Part shown: positions 20,069-28,281 of the stretch, piece by piece | Numbering within the stretch: position 1 is the stretch's first letter | Layout: every line of letters starts with the position of its first letter | Virus record (IMG/VR): IMGVR_UViG_3300046794_000044 | Coordinates: 1 to 43,104 of that record | Length of the DNA: 43,104 nt | Strand: one strand, 5' to 3' | From: a virus | The notes under the pieces: model-generated | What the model was told of the DNA's origin: nothing | Databases searched by the model: none | What the model saw: the letters and a program-made list of their open reading frames with translations, nothing else | Position numbers and translations under genes: made by a program

Positions 20069-23000
20069 TTACGGGGTGACGCCGTTTACGAGCGCGGTCC
20101 CGAGGAAGGTGTTACCGAGGGGCACGGTGCGCAGGGTTGCCGCGACCGTCTTGTGGATGTCCGCCGTATCTGACCCCGAAATCTGACCACCGATCTTGCT
20201 GATGGCTCCGGCTGCGGTCTTCAGGTATCCCATCGAGGCGAACGGGCTGGTGCCGTTGGACTGCCCGCCGAACACCATGTTGGTGGCGTCCAGAGCGTCC
20301 GAGGCGATACCGGAGATGTTGGTCATCGAGGAGACACCCGAGGCCAGTTCGATGCCGCTGAACTTGTGGGCGAGGTACTTGTCCCGCTGCGCATCCGACA
20401 TCCCTGCCGTCGAGGCCATCGTCTTGGCGTAGTACAGGCCAGCCGCCCATGCCGCGTTCGAGATGCCGGTGACGACTGCGGTGCGGTCAGCGTGCGCCAT
20501 GTTGCGCGCCACTTGCTTCTCCGCGCCGACCATGCCCTGATTGCGGAACTGGGTGAAGAACTTGCCCATCGCCGTTTCGACTTGCCAGCGCGGCTGCTCG
20601 CCAATGAAGGCTCGCTGGAGCACCTGACCGGTGACGCGGTGAATTGCGCCGATCATGTCCTCCGCCGTACCGGGCGCGGCCTTGTCCCACAGGTGCCAGT
20701 TGATCTGGTCGCCCACTTGCCGGCCCGCGTCGTGCTCTGCCAGCATGGTCTGGATACCGCGCACGCGATCCGCATCGAGGCCCGTCTCCACCAGTCGTGC
20801 CGGTGTGAGGGTCTTGCTGCCGGTGGACACGATGGTGCCGTGTTCATCGAACTTGGTGCCTTGGATCGCCTTGACCAGTTCCTCCGTGATGGCCGGAACC
20901 GCAGCGCGGTGCGTCATCATCTGGATCGGGCGCGAGAGGGACATCCACGACAGGCTGGTGTTCAAGCCTTGGCGGATGTTCTTCCACATCGTCGGGTTCG
21001 TGAGCATCGAGCCGGTGTGCGGTGTGATGCCCGACGTGGACTCAGCCATGTGGATGCGGTGATCCATGCCGAGCGCCGAAGTCGCGCAGACCTTCAACTG
21101 CGCCATCAGCGCCGTGTCCTTGCCGAAGCTGTTCACGAATGCGCCGAGGAAGCCCTTCATGCCGACCGCGCCCACGAGCGCGCCCGCATCGCCCAGCCCG
21201 TTCAGGCCCACCTTACCCATGAGGGCGAGGGAGGTGGCGGACTGGAGAGCCTGCGCTGCTGCGTTCTCCGTGACGTGGTGCTCGTCCTTCAGGGACTTGT
21301 ACGCGAACTCCAGGTTGTCCAGCTCCTCGTTCGAGGCGCCGTGCTTGGTGAGCACGTCCTTGAACGCCTGCCAGTGCGTGTCGTCCTTGATGCCGCGCTT
21401 CGCCAGCGAGATCGCGCCCGCGTAGTGCGAGGTGTTCTGCTGCACCATGCGACCGTAGTCCGTGTCGAGATAGTCCAGCATCCGCTTGCCACCGACTTCC
21501 TTCAGCAGGTCGAACTCCGTGCGGCTCTTGTCCGACATCGTTGCGATCAAGTCCTTGCGGAAGTCCGAGATCAACTGCTTCGTCAGGCGCGTGGCCTTGC
21601 GACCGTTCAGCGCCCGTACGTCGTCCAGCATCTTCGCAGCGACGTTGGCGAAGTGGTCATCAGCACCGAGCACACGGCCACCCTGATCGCGCATGATCTG
21701 CGTGAAGTAGTCGTCCGTCCGGTCCTTCGCCATCTGCTCGACACGCTGCATGAGCGTGCGCTCCTCCACCGGGCCTGCCTTCGACATCTTGGCCCGCAGC
21801 GGATCGGTGAGCTTCTGCACGTACTGGTCGCGGAAGTTCTGACGCAGGCTGTTCCACTCCTCGGCCTTGGCCGGGTCCGTCAGCGCCTCCTTGTACAGCG
21901 TGCGGAGTGCCGCGTCATCGAAGCGGTACGGGACGTAGCCCTGCCAACCGGACTTGCCGATCTTCGTGGATGCGCCCTCGCCTGCTGCCGTGCCCTTCTC
22001 GGTGATGTCCTTGAACATGCCGTCCATCGCCGCCGCGAGCTTCTGGATCGCCGGGTGTGCCTGCGACTCATACTCCGTGCCGTTCAGGCGTGCGTTGCGG
22101 TGCTGGAGTCGTTCCTCCTGCACTTGCTTGCCGATGCGCTTCAGCGTCTCGTCGCCCATGCCAGCCTGCACCAGTGCCTTCTCCTTCGCGGTCATCAGTT
22201 CGGGAGAGAGTTGGTTCCACAGGTTCGCCATCGGCGTGCGCCAGTTCGAGGCCATTGCGACCTTGTCGATAGCTGCCGAGGTGCCGCCTGCGCGGGATGC
22301 GCCGGTGGCGTCTTCGATCATCATGTTCGAGACAGCGCGGACCATCGGGTTGTCGGACAGGCCGAGCTTCACGCCCACCGAGTCCAACAGGCCGAGCGCC
22401 CGACCGATGCCGGTCTTGCCACGCCAGTTCTGATACCACTGCTTTGCGCGGGTGCGCATCGCCTCCAGTTCCTTCGGCATGGGCTTCTGCGCCATCGTCG
22501 TAAGCTGCGGCTCGATGCTCTGCGCCAGCGGCCCGAGCGGGATGTCCTCGCGGTCGTGACCGGGTTCGAGGAACACGTCCCGTCCCGGCTGGACCGTGTG
22601 GGTCGTCATGCCGTCCTCCTTGCCGCGAATCGCGATCTTCTGCTTGATGTCGAGCTTGCGTTCGAGGATGGCGTCGTGGATGCCCATCGCACGCGTCAGG
22701 CCGTTCACTTCGTCAGGCTCCATGCCGAGGAGCGAGCGGATGATGTCCACCGCCTTGCCCAGCAGGTTCGTGCCCTTGCCGACTTCCGTGCGCTTCAGAA
22801 GCTGGAGGAAGTGGTCGTGGCCGCTGAACAGGCCCGCGCTGAACTCGTGCGCGTTCGTGAGGTAGTACCGGGTGTGGTGCTCCGCATGAACTGCCGCCTG
22901 CTCGTCGTAACCCGGCTTGCTCTCGGCCAGCTTGCCCTCCTTGTTCAACTGGCGCAGCGCGGCTTGGCGCAGCTTGTTGAACTGGAGCACGAGTTGACCA

Positions 23001-24973
23001 TGCACCGTGTCTGGGTGCGCGAGGCCGTACTCGATCTTGCCTGCCGTGAGGCTGTGCGTGATCTCGTGCAGCATCGTCTGGTCGTTCGTCATGCCGTTCG
23101 GCTTCTTGGCGAGCGGGTCGCCAGAGGTGTCCTCACCGATCATGATCGAGTGGCGTGCGATGGTGTAGTTCGAGCGGATCGGCTGACCGTGCTTGTCGAG
23201 CGGCTGGCCGTAGATGGCCGCAGGGTCGCGCACGAAGTTCAGCAGGTGCGCTGCCAACTTGGCGATGCCTTCGTTCGCGCTGTTCGTCAGCTTCTTCAGT
23301 TCCGTGACCGAGTCCGACACCCACGTCGCCTTCGCCACGCGGGAGTCATGCGCCCGCTCGCCGGTTCGCGTGGAACCCCACGTCTGACGCCACTCCTCCG
23401 TGACTGCCTGCTCGACGCCCGGAGCCACGGTGCGGCCTGCTTCGGTGTCTTCGTCCGCTGCGGCCTTGGCCTTCGCTTCTTCGTCGCCCGAGGCGTTCGC
23501 CTGCTCCGTTGCCTTGGCCTTCTCCTCGTCGGCCTTGGCACGCTCCTCGTCCGCCGCTGCTCGCTCGACTGCCGAGTCAACGTGGCCTTGATGCCCGCTG
23601 GCTTCGGTGCCCGTCTGAACGTGCTCCGTCGCCGCTGCGTGCGGGTCCACGGTGCCCGCGTTGTGGCCTTCCAGTCCCGGCGTCTCGATGTTGTTCTTCG
23701 CGGTCAGCGAGTCGATGACTTGGTTCGCCGTGTGCTCTGCGCCTGCTGCCGCGTGATCGACGCCGTCCGGCTTCACGCCGGGGTCTTTCTCGCTCAGCTT
23801 GGACTTCGTGTGGACGAGGCCACCGATCAGGCCGAATGCTGCGCCTGCCGTTGCCTGCGATACCACGTCCTTCCAGCCGAAGTGCTGGTTGTCCATGTCG
23901 GCCATGATGCCGCCGAGGGCCACGTTCGTTGTCGCGCCTTCTGCAACCGAGCCTGCCGTGCGGGCCAGCATACTTGCCTCTGCGCCGGTCTTCATGACGC
24001 TCAGCGCGCTGCCGAGGCCCATCGTTGCGACGAGGGTCACAGGGTCGGCCATGCCGGACATCAGGTTCACGAGGCCGTCGCCCGCGCCGATCAGGCCGTG
24101 CGTGTTCTCGTACCGCTGTTGGAAATCGACGTGCTGGTTCGCCGCGTCGAGGCGCGACTCCAGATTCGACTGGCTGCTCGCGCCGAGGACGTAGTTCCGC
24201 ATCTCCTCGTTCGCCCAAATCTGCGGGTGCTGTTGCGAGAAGTTCTTCTTGTCGTCGTCCGTGAGCTTGAAGTTCGGATCGGCCTTGTCCTCGAAGAAGT
24301 GATCCACCATGCGCCCGGTGATCGTGTTCCACTCCAGACCCTGCTGGAGCGTGCCGAGCATCGAGGCGTGCTGCGTCTCCTGCGCCACCTCCCGCGCCGA
24401 CGTATCGGCTGCTTGGGTGTACAGCGAGGTGTTCAGGTCCGGGCGGCTCATGGCCGTGCCGTTCGCTGCGCCCGCGTTGTATCGGAGCACGTCCTGCGCG
24501 TTCGATTCGAGGGCGTTCGCCGCTTCGAGCTTCGTCTGCGTGTGCGGGGTCTTGAAGTTGATGCCGCCTTGGTCAGCCGGTGCGACGCCGCCGAGGATCG
24601 CGGGCGCGTAGCCCTGCGTCTCGGTGTTGTTCCACTTCGACTTGTCCCAGCCGCCGTTGTATGCGCTCAGCGCGTCCGGGAGGTTCCCGAAGTGCGCGAG
24701 GTTCTGCTGCATGACCGTCTTCTGGATCAGGAGCGAGTCCTGCCAGTTCGTCGGGTCGAGGTCACGCCCGAGTTGCTTGTTCAGCGACGCCAGTGTCTTC
24801 GGCATCACCTGTGCGAAGCCGACAGCACCCGCCGGGGAAACGGCGTGGGCGTTGTTGCGGGACTCTTGCATGATCTGCCTGCCGGACGTGCCAACAGGGA
24901 TGTTCAGGTCGCGGTCGTTGTTTTCGAGGTCCGCGATCTGGTCTTCAGTAAAAGGGTTTTCTTGCAGGTTCAA
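20069..24973 (-). CDS. Internal virion protein with lytic transglycosylase domain (T7 gp16-like)
   Basis: 1634 residues, a little longer than T7 gp16 (1318). Start is TTG, seven bases after AGGAG. Residues about 10-120 form a transglycosylase: IMQESRNNAHAVSPAGAVGF with catalytic Glu37, then AYNGGWDKSK. A charged Ala/Glu/Lys coil lies at about 470-525. A second motif, MLHEITHSL (His636-Glu637-x2-His640), is a zinc-peptidase signature not present in T7 gp16 as I know it. The rest is helical and probably builds the core and the ejected channel. In infection this protein is ejected, opens the peptidoglycan and helps the DNA through the envelope. Confidence 0.93.
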   Translation of the reverse strand: MNLQENPFTEDQIADLENNDRDLNIPVGTSGRQIMQESRNNAHAVSPAGAVGFAQVMPKTLASLNKQLGRDLDPTNWQDSLLIQKTVMQQNLAHFGNLPDALSAYNGGWDKSKWNNTETQGYAPAILGGVAPADQGGINFKTPHTQTKLEAANALESNAQDVLRYNAGAANGTAMSRPDLNTSLYTQAADTSAREVAQETQHASMLGTLQQGLEWNTITGRMVDHFFEDKADPNFKLTDDDKKNFSQQHPQIWANEEMRNYVLGASSQSNLESRLDAANQHVDFQQRYENTHGLIGAGDGLVNLMSGMADPVTLVATMGLGSALSVMKTGAEASMLARTAGSVAEGATTNVALGGIMADMDNQHFGWKDVVSQATAGAAFGLIGGLVHTKSKLSEKDPGVKPDGVDHAAAGAEHTANQVIDSLTAKNNIETPGLEGHNAGTVDPHAAATEHVQTGTEASGHQGHVDSAVERAAADEERAKADEEKAKATEQANASGDEEAKAKAAADEDTEAGRTVAPGVEQAVTEEWRQTWGSTRTGERAHDSRVAKATWVSDSVTELKKLTNSANEGIAKLAAHLLNFVRDPAAIYGQPLDKHGQPIRSNYTIARHSIMIGEDTSGDPLAKKPNGMTNDQTMLHEITHSLTAGKIEYGLAHPDTVHGQLVLQFNKLRQAALRQLNKEGKLAESKPGYDEQAAVHAEHHTRYYLTNAHEFSAGLFSGHDHFLQLLKRTEVGKGTNLLGKAVDIIRSLLGMEPDEVNGLTRAMGIHDAILERKLDIKQKIAIRGKEDGMTTHTVQPGRDVFLEPGHDREDIPLGPLAQSIEPQLTTMAQKPMPKELEAMRTRAKQWYQNWRGKTGIGRALGLLDSVGVKLGLSDNPMVRAVSNMMIEDATGASRAGGTSAAIDKVAMASNWRTPMANLWNQLSPELMTAKEKALVQAGMGDETLKRIGKQVQEERLQHRNARLNGTEYESQAHPAIQKLAAAMDGMFKDITEKGTAAGEGASTKIGKSGWQGYVPYRFDDAALRTLYKEALTDPAKAEEWNSLRQNFRDQYVQKLTDPLRAKMSKAGPVEERTLMQRVEQMAKDRTDDYFTQIMRDQGGRVLGADDHFANVAAKMLDDVRALNGRKATRLTKQLISDFRKDLIATMSDKSRTEFDLLKEVGGKRMLDYLDTDYGRMVQQNTSHYAGAISLAKRGIKDDTHWQAFKDVLTKHGASNEELDNLEFAYKSLKDEHHVTENAAAQALQSATSLALMGKVGLNGLGDAGALVGAVGMKGFLGAFVNSFGKDTALMAQLKVCATSALGMDHRIHMAESTSGITPHTGSMLTNPTMWKNIRQGLNTSLSWMSLSRPIQMMTHRAAVPAITEELVKAIQGTKFDEHGTIVSTGSKTLTPARLVETGLDADRVRGIQTMLAEHDAGRQVGDQINWHLWDKAAPGTAEDMIGAIHRVTGQVLQRAFIGEQPRWQVETAMGKFFTQFRNQGMVGAEKQVARNMAHADRTAVVTGISNAAWAAGLYYAKTMASTAGMSDAQRDKYLAHKFSGIELASGVSSMTNISGIASDALDATNMVFGGQSNGTSPFASMGYLKTAAGAISKIGGQISGSDTADIHKTVAATLRTVPLGNTFLGTALVNGVTP

Positions 24974-25041
24974 TGTAGTTCTCCTAAAGGTTGAACACGG
25001 ATGGCACAGCGCCCTGTTGCCAAGGTGCTGTACCGCCGTGC

Positions 25042-27348
25042 TTACAGACCGCCGCCGATTGCCGATGCTGGCACGTCGAGCGACTTGTCGTGATAAGTGG
25101 GTTGAGCCGCGAGGATTCGCTGACCCAGTTCTGTGCCGTCCACAACGATGCGGAGGGGCGTACCGTCCTTCTTGTTCAGGACGAGGTTCATCTTGCCGCC
25201 GCCGAGGTACTGGCCGTACGACACCGAGTAGTCCTTCGCTTTGAAGTTCTCCTTGTCCGCGTTCGGCAGGCTCGTCACCGCAGCCGTGATCTTCTCGTCA
25301 ATCAGCTTGCGGAACGTGGTCTGGTACAGGCCGTCCTGCTGGCCGATGTTGGCGCTGCCGCCCTTGCTGACGTACGCGGAGAATGACTCCTCCTTGCCCC
25401 AGCGACCGCGGTCTTCGGGGACGTACGTTCCGGGCACGAGGTCAGCGTCGCCCATGATCTGCGTGAACGCGGCCTTCGCTGCGGCATCGCTGCTCATGTT
25501 GAACGCCTTCTTGTTCTTCGCCATGATCGGTGCCATCTCGCTCGCCATGTTCTCCTTGGCTTCGTCCGAGAGGTCAGCGCCGGACAGCGAGCCACCCGCC
25601 CAAAACTTCCACCACGACGGGTCTTGCGACTTCACGTACGAGACTGCGTCCTTCTTGTCCTGCGGCGATGCCACCGCACCCTTGCCCCGAGACAACTGGA
25701 GCTTCACGTCCGTGTAGGCCGCTGCGTTCGTGGTGTCAACGTGCGAGTCCAGGATTCCGAGGACCGCTTCCGCTTCGTCACCGAAGTACGACTTCACCGC
25801 GCCGATACCACCCGGCCCGCTGCGCAACTGCTGAGCGATCTGGAGCACGCGCTGCTGGTCCGGCGTTGCCGGTGCAGTGCCGTCGAGGATGCCCGCCGAG
25901 CCGTGGACGATGTCCTCCTTCAGCGAGGGGACGATGAACGCCGAGTCGTGCGCGTTCGCGCTGGCGTGCGCCCAAAAGGATTGCTGCTCCTCGGGGCTGG
26001 CGTCCTGCCGCATTGCGCTGGAGTAGATCGAGTTCAACTGCGCGAGGCGCGGGGCTTCTTCGACCGGCTTGCCCTTGATGATGTCCGGGCGGTTCGATGT
26101 CCAAGCCTGCGTCACGAAGGTCGCGGCCTCGTTGTAGTTCGCTTGCTTGTTCTGCACCTTCGCCGCGAGCGTCTGCTGCCGCTGGTTGTTCGCGTCCATC
26201 TGCTTCAGGACTTCGGCCTGCTGCTCTTGCGTGAACACCGGAGTGGCGTCACCGTTCAGCAGCTTGTTCTGCTGGTTCACGGCTTCCATCGCGTTGATCG
26301 CTGCCGCGTGGCCCGACGGCGTCGAGTCGAAGGGACTCTGCCCTCGCGTCATGTTGAACACCAGCCCCTCGCGGGAGTTCATGATGTCCATCGTCTTCGG
26401 GTTCTTCGCTGCCGCGTTCGCTTCGAGGAGCGGAATCTTGGTGCTCAGTTCCTCCTTGACGAGCGGGTCGAGCGCCTGATACTCGGGCATCTCCTGCATG
26501 GCGCGGACTGCGTGCCAGTTACCCGCCTGTGCGTTCGACACGATCTGATCGTGCAGCGACTTCTGGTACGCGTCGGTCGTCATGTTGTCCGGCTTGAGCA
26601 CCTGATTGCGATAGTTCGCATACGCCGCTGCCGTCGTCTCGGGTGACAGGTCGTTGTCCGCCGCGAGCGTCGCCTGCATGGCCTTGGCCGAGGACACGCC
26701 CATGTTGTCGAAGCCCTGCTTGTTCTGCTCCTGAGTGAACTGCACGTACTGCGTCATGTGCGTCTTCAGCATGTCCCCGTACATCTCGGGAATCTTGCCT
26801 TGGATCATGGCGTCCGTGTACGGGTCGCCGGTGCTCTGCATACTCGCGGTCTTGTCCACGAGGTACTGGCGCACCTGATCCGGCGACTTCTCCCGAAGCT
26901 GCGGCATGGCCTGCATGAAGTCCGTCTGCGCCTGATTCATCGCAGCGTTCACGTTGTACATCTGTGCGCCCTGCACCGTGGCGTCCGGGCCGTAGATGGC
27001 CGAGTACCACGGCTGCTCGGCTTGGATGTCCGCCAGTGCCTTGCCCTGTGCAGCCTGCGCCATACCCTGCGCGTACTGCTCCTTCTTCTGCCGGTCGATG
27101 TACGGCTGGATCATGCCCTGCGTCAGCTTGTCGAGTGCTTCGAGGCTGACGCCCGAGCCGAAGACGCCTTGCGCCATCTCCGCTTTTGAGAACGCGTTGA
27201 GGTCTGTACCGCCGTTGGCGACGCCGCCACTGGACTGCCCAGTGACGCCGCTGCTCCCTTGGAAGCTGCCGGAGCCGCCGACGCCCAGCGTGCTTTGCTG
27301 CGTTACTACGTCACCGCCTGAGTTGAGGCTGAAGCTCACGCCTGCCAT
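25042..27348 (-). CDS. Internal virion protein (T7 gp15-like)
   Basis: 768 residues, close to T7 gp15 (747), ATG after AAGGAG. The N-terminal 60 residues are Gly/Ser-rich (GGSGSFQGSSGVTGQSSGG), the rest mainly helical and Gln/Ala-rich. Lies between the gp14-like and gp16-like genes, the conserved order of the internal core proteins that are ejected to form a channel through the cell envelope. Assigned by order, size and composition. Confidence 0.85.
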   Translation of the reverse strand: MAGVSFSLNSGGDVVTQQSTLGVGGSGSFQGSSGVTGQSSGGVANGGTDLNAFSKAEMAQGVFGSGVSLEALDKLTQGMIQPYIDRQKKEQYAQGMAQAAQGKALADIQAEQPWYSAIYGPDATVQGAQMYNVNAAMNQAQTDFMQAMPQLREKSPDQVRQYLVDKTASMQSTGDPYTDAMIQGKIPEMYGDMLKTHMTQYVQFTQEQNKQGFDNMGVSSAKAMQATLAADNDLSPETTAAAYANYRNQVLKPDNMTTDAYQKSLHDQIVSNAQAGNWHAVRAMQEMPEYQALDPLVKEELSTKIPLLEANAAAKNPKTMDIMNSREGLVFNMTRGQSPFDSTPSGHAAAINAMEAVNQQNKLLNGDATPVFTQEQQAEVLKQMDANNQRQQTLAAKVQNKQANYNEAATFVTQAWTSNRPDIIKGKPVEEAPRLAQLNSIYSSAMRQDASPEEQQSFWAHASANAHDSAFIVPSLKEDIVHGSAGILDGTAPATPDQQRVLQIAQQLRSGPGGIGAVKSYFGDEAEAVLGILDSHVDTTNAAAYTDVKLQLSRGKGAVASPQDKKDAVSYVKSQDPSWWKFWAGGSLSGADLSDEAKENMASEMAPIMAKNKKAFNMSSDAAAKAAFTQIMGDADLVPGTYVPEDRGRWGKEESFSAYVSKGGSANIGQQDGLYQTTFRKLIDEKITAAVTSLPNADKENFKAKDYSVSYGQYLGGGKMNLVLNKKDGTPLRIVVDGTELGQRILAAQPTYHDKSLDVPASAIGGGL

Positions 27349-27357
27349 AGAGTCTCC

Positions 27358-28281
27358 TTATGAGAGTGAGAAGTTGAAGTTGCTGGACGAGCCGTTCTGA
27401 CCGCCACCGCCGCCACTTGAGCCGCTGGAGTTGTCAAGCGTGAAGCCGTACGAGTTACCGCCGCCCGCGTTCGTCTGCGACCAGCTATCGTTCGTGGACT
27501 CGACGCCGTTCAGGATCGTCTGTGAGGAGTAGCCCTGCGTGCTGCCAGTCGAGCCGTTGTAGTCGTCGCCCGAGCCGCCGAGCGTGGTGCCCCGGTTGTT
27601 GCCTTGGCTGAACTGCTGGAAGCCACCGCCGCCAGCCGCGCCCATGAGCAGCATCTGCGCTGTCGTAAGCTCGGGTGCCTTCATCGGTGCGATTGTGGTC
27701 TGCGGGATGGCCGTCTGGTAGTTCATGTTCGCGACGGTCGTGCCGTAGTCCTGCGACATGATGAGGTTCGAGCGCAAGCCAGCGGAGGCCATCATCGCGT
27801 CGAAGGACATGGTGTTGACCTTCTCCTGCGCGTTGTTCGCCTGCCGTGCCTGCGTGCTCCGCATCGTGCTGCGCATGATGTCTGCGGACCCGCCACCGAC
27901 GCCCTTGGCCGCTGCGTCAGCGCGCAGCGCGCCGAGGACTGCCGAGCTTTGAATCTGCTGCTCGACGGTGCCCTTGACGGTCGCGTCCAGCATTCGGATC
28001 ACGTTCGTCTCGTGCGTGTTGTACTGCGAACCAATCGCCGCGCTCGTCTGTTGGTTCTTGATCGAGCGTTGCGTGTTGGACAGTGCCGCCTGCGCGGCGG
28101 CGAAGTCATTGCCTGCCGCCCGCAGTGCGTTCGTGTTGTCCGCTTGGTCCTTGGCAAGCAGGTTAGACGCGTCGGTCTGCGCCATCTGGACCGTGTACTG
28201 CGCGGCGTTCTGCGCATTCATGATCGTGCCGCGATAGACCCCTTCGACTGCACCCACTGCCATGTTAAGGAATGAGCACAT
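27358..28281 (-). CDS. Internal virion protein (T7 gp14-like)
   Basis: 307 residues from ATG 28281, which overlaps the tail tubular B stop as TAATG. An upstream in-frame ATG exists but lies inside the tubular gene. The N-terminal half (residues about 20-150) is helical and Ala/Gln/Asn-rich, around VQMAQTDASNLLAKDQADNT. The last 90 residues are Gly/Ser/Asn-rich and low complexity (GGSGDDYNGSTGSTQGYSSQ). In T7, gp14 is ejected first and sits in the outer membrane. Assigned by order and composition. Confidence 0.8.
   Translation of the reverse strand: MCSFLNMAVGAVEGVYRGTIMNAQNAAQYTVQMAQTDASNLLAKDQADNTNALRAAGNDFAAAQAALSNTQRSIKNQQTSAAIGSQYNTHETNVIRMLDATVKGTVEQQIQSSAVLGALRADAAAKGVGGGSADIMRSTMRSTQARQANNAQEKVNTMSFDAMMASAGLRSNLIMSQDYGTTVANMNYQTAIPQTTIAPMKAPELTTAQMLLMGAAGGGGFQQFSQGNNRGTTLGGSGDDYNGSTGSTQGYSSQTILNGVESTNDSWSQTNAGGGNSYGFTLDNSSGSSGGGGGQNGSSSNFNFSLS

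Noticed and set aside
20366-24994. A 1542-codon plus-strand open frame opposite the gp16-like gene
   Set aside because: It is a mirror of a high-GC gene: Leu/Arg/Val-rich with no domains or ribosome site, while the minus strand encodes a coherent virion protein.
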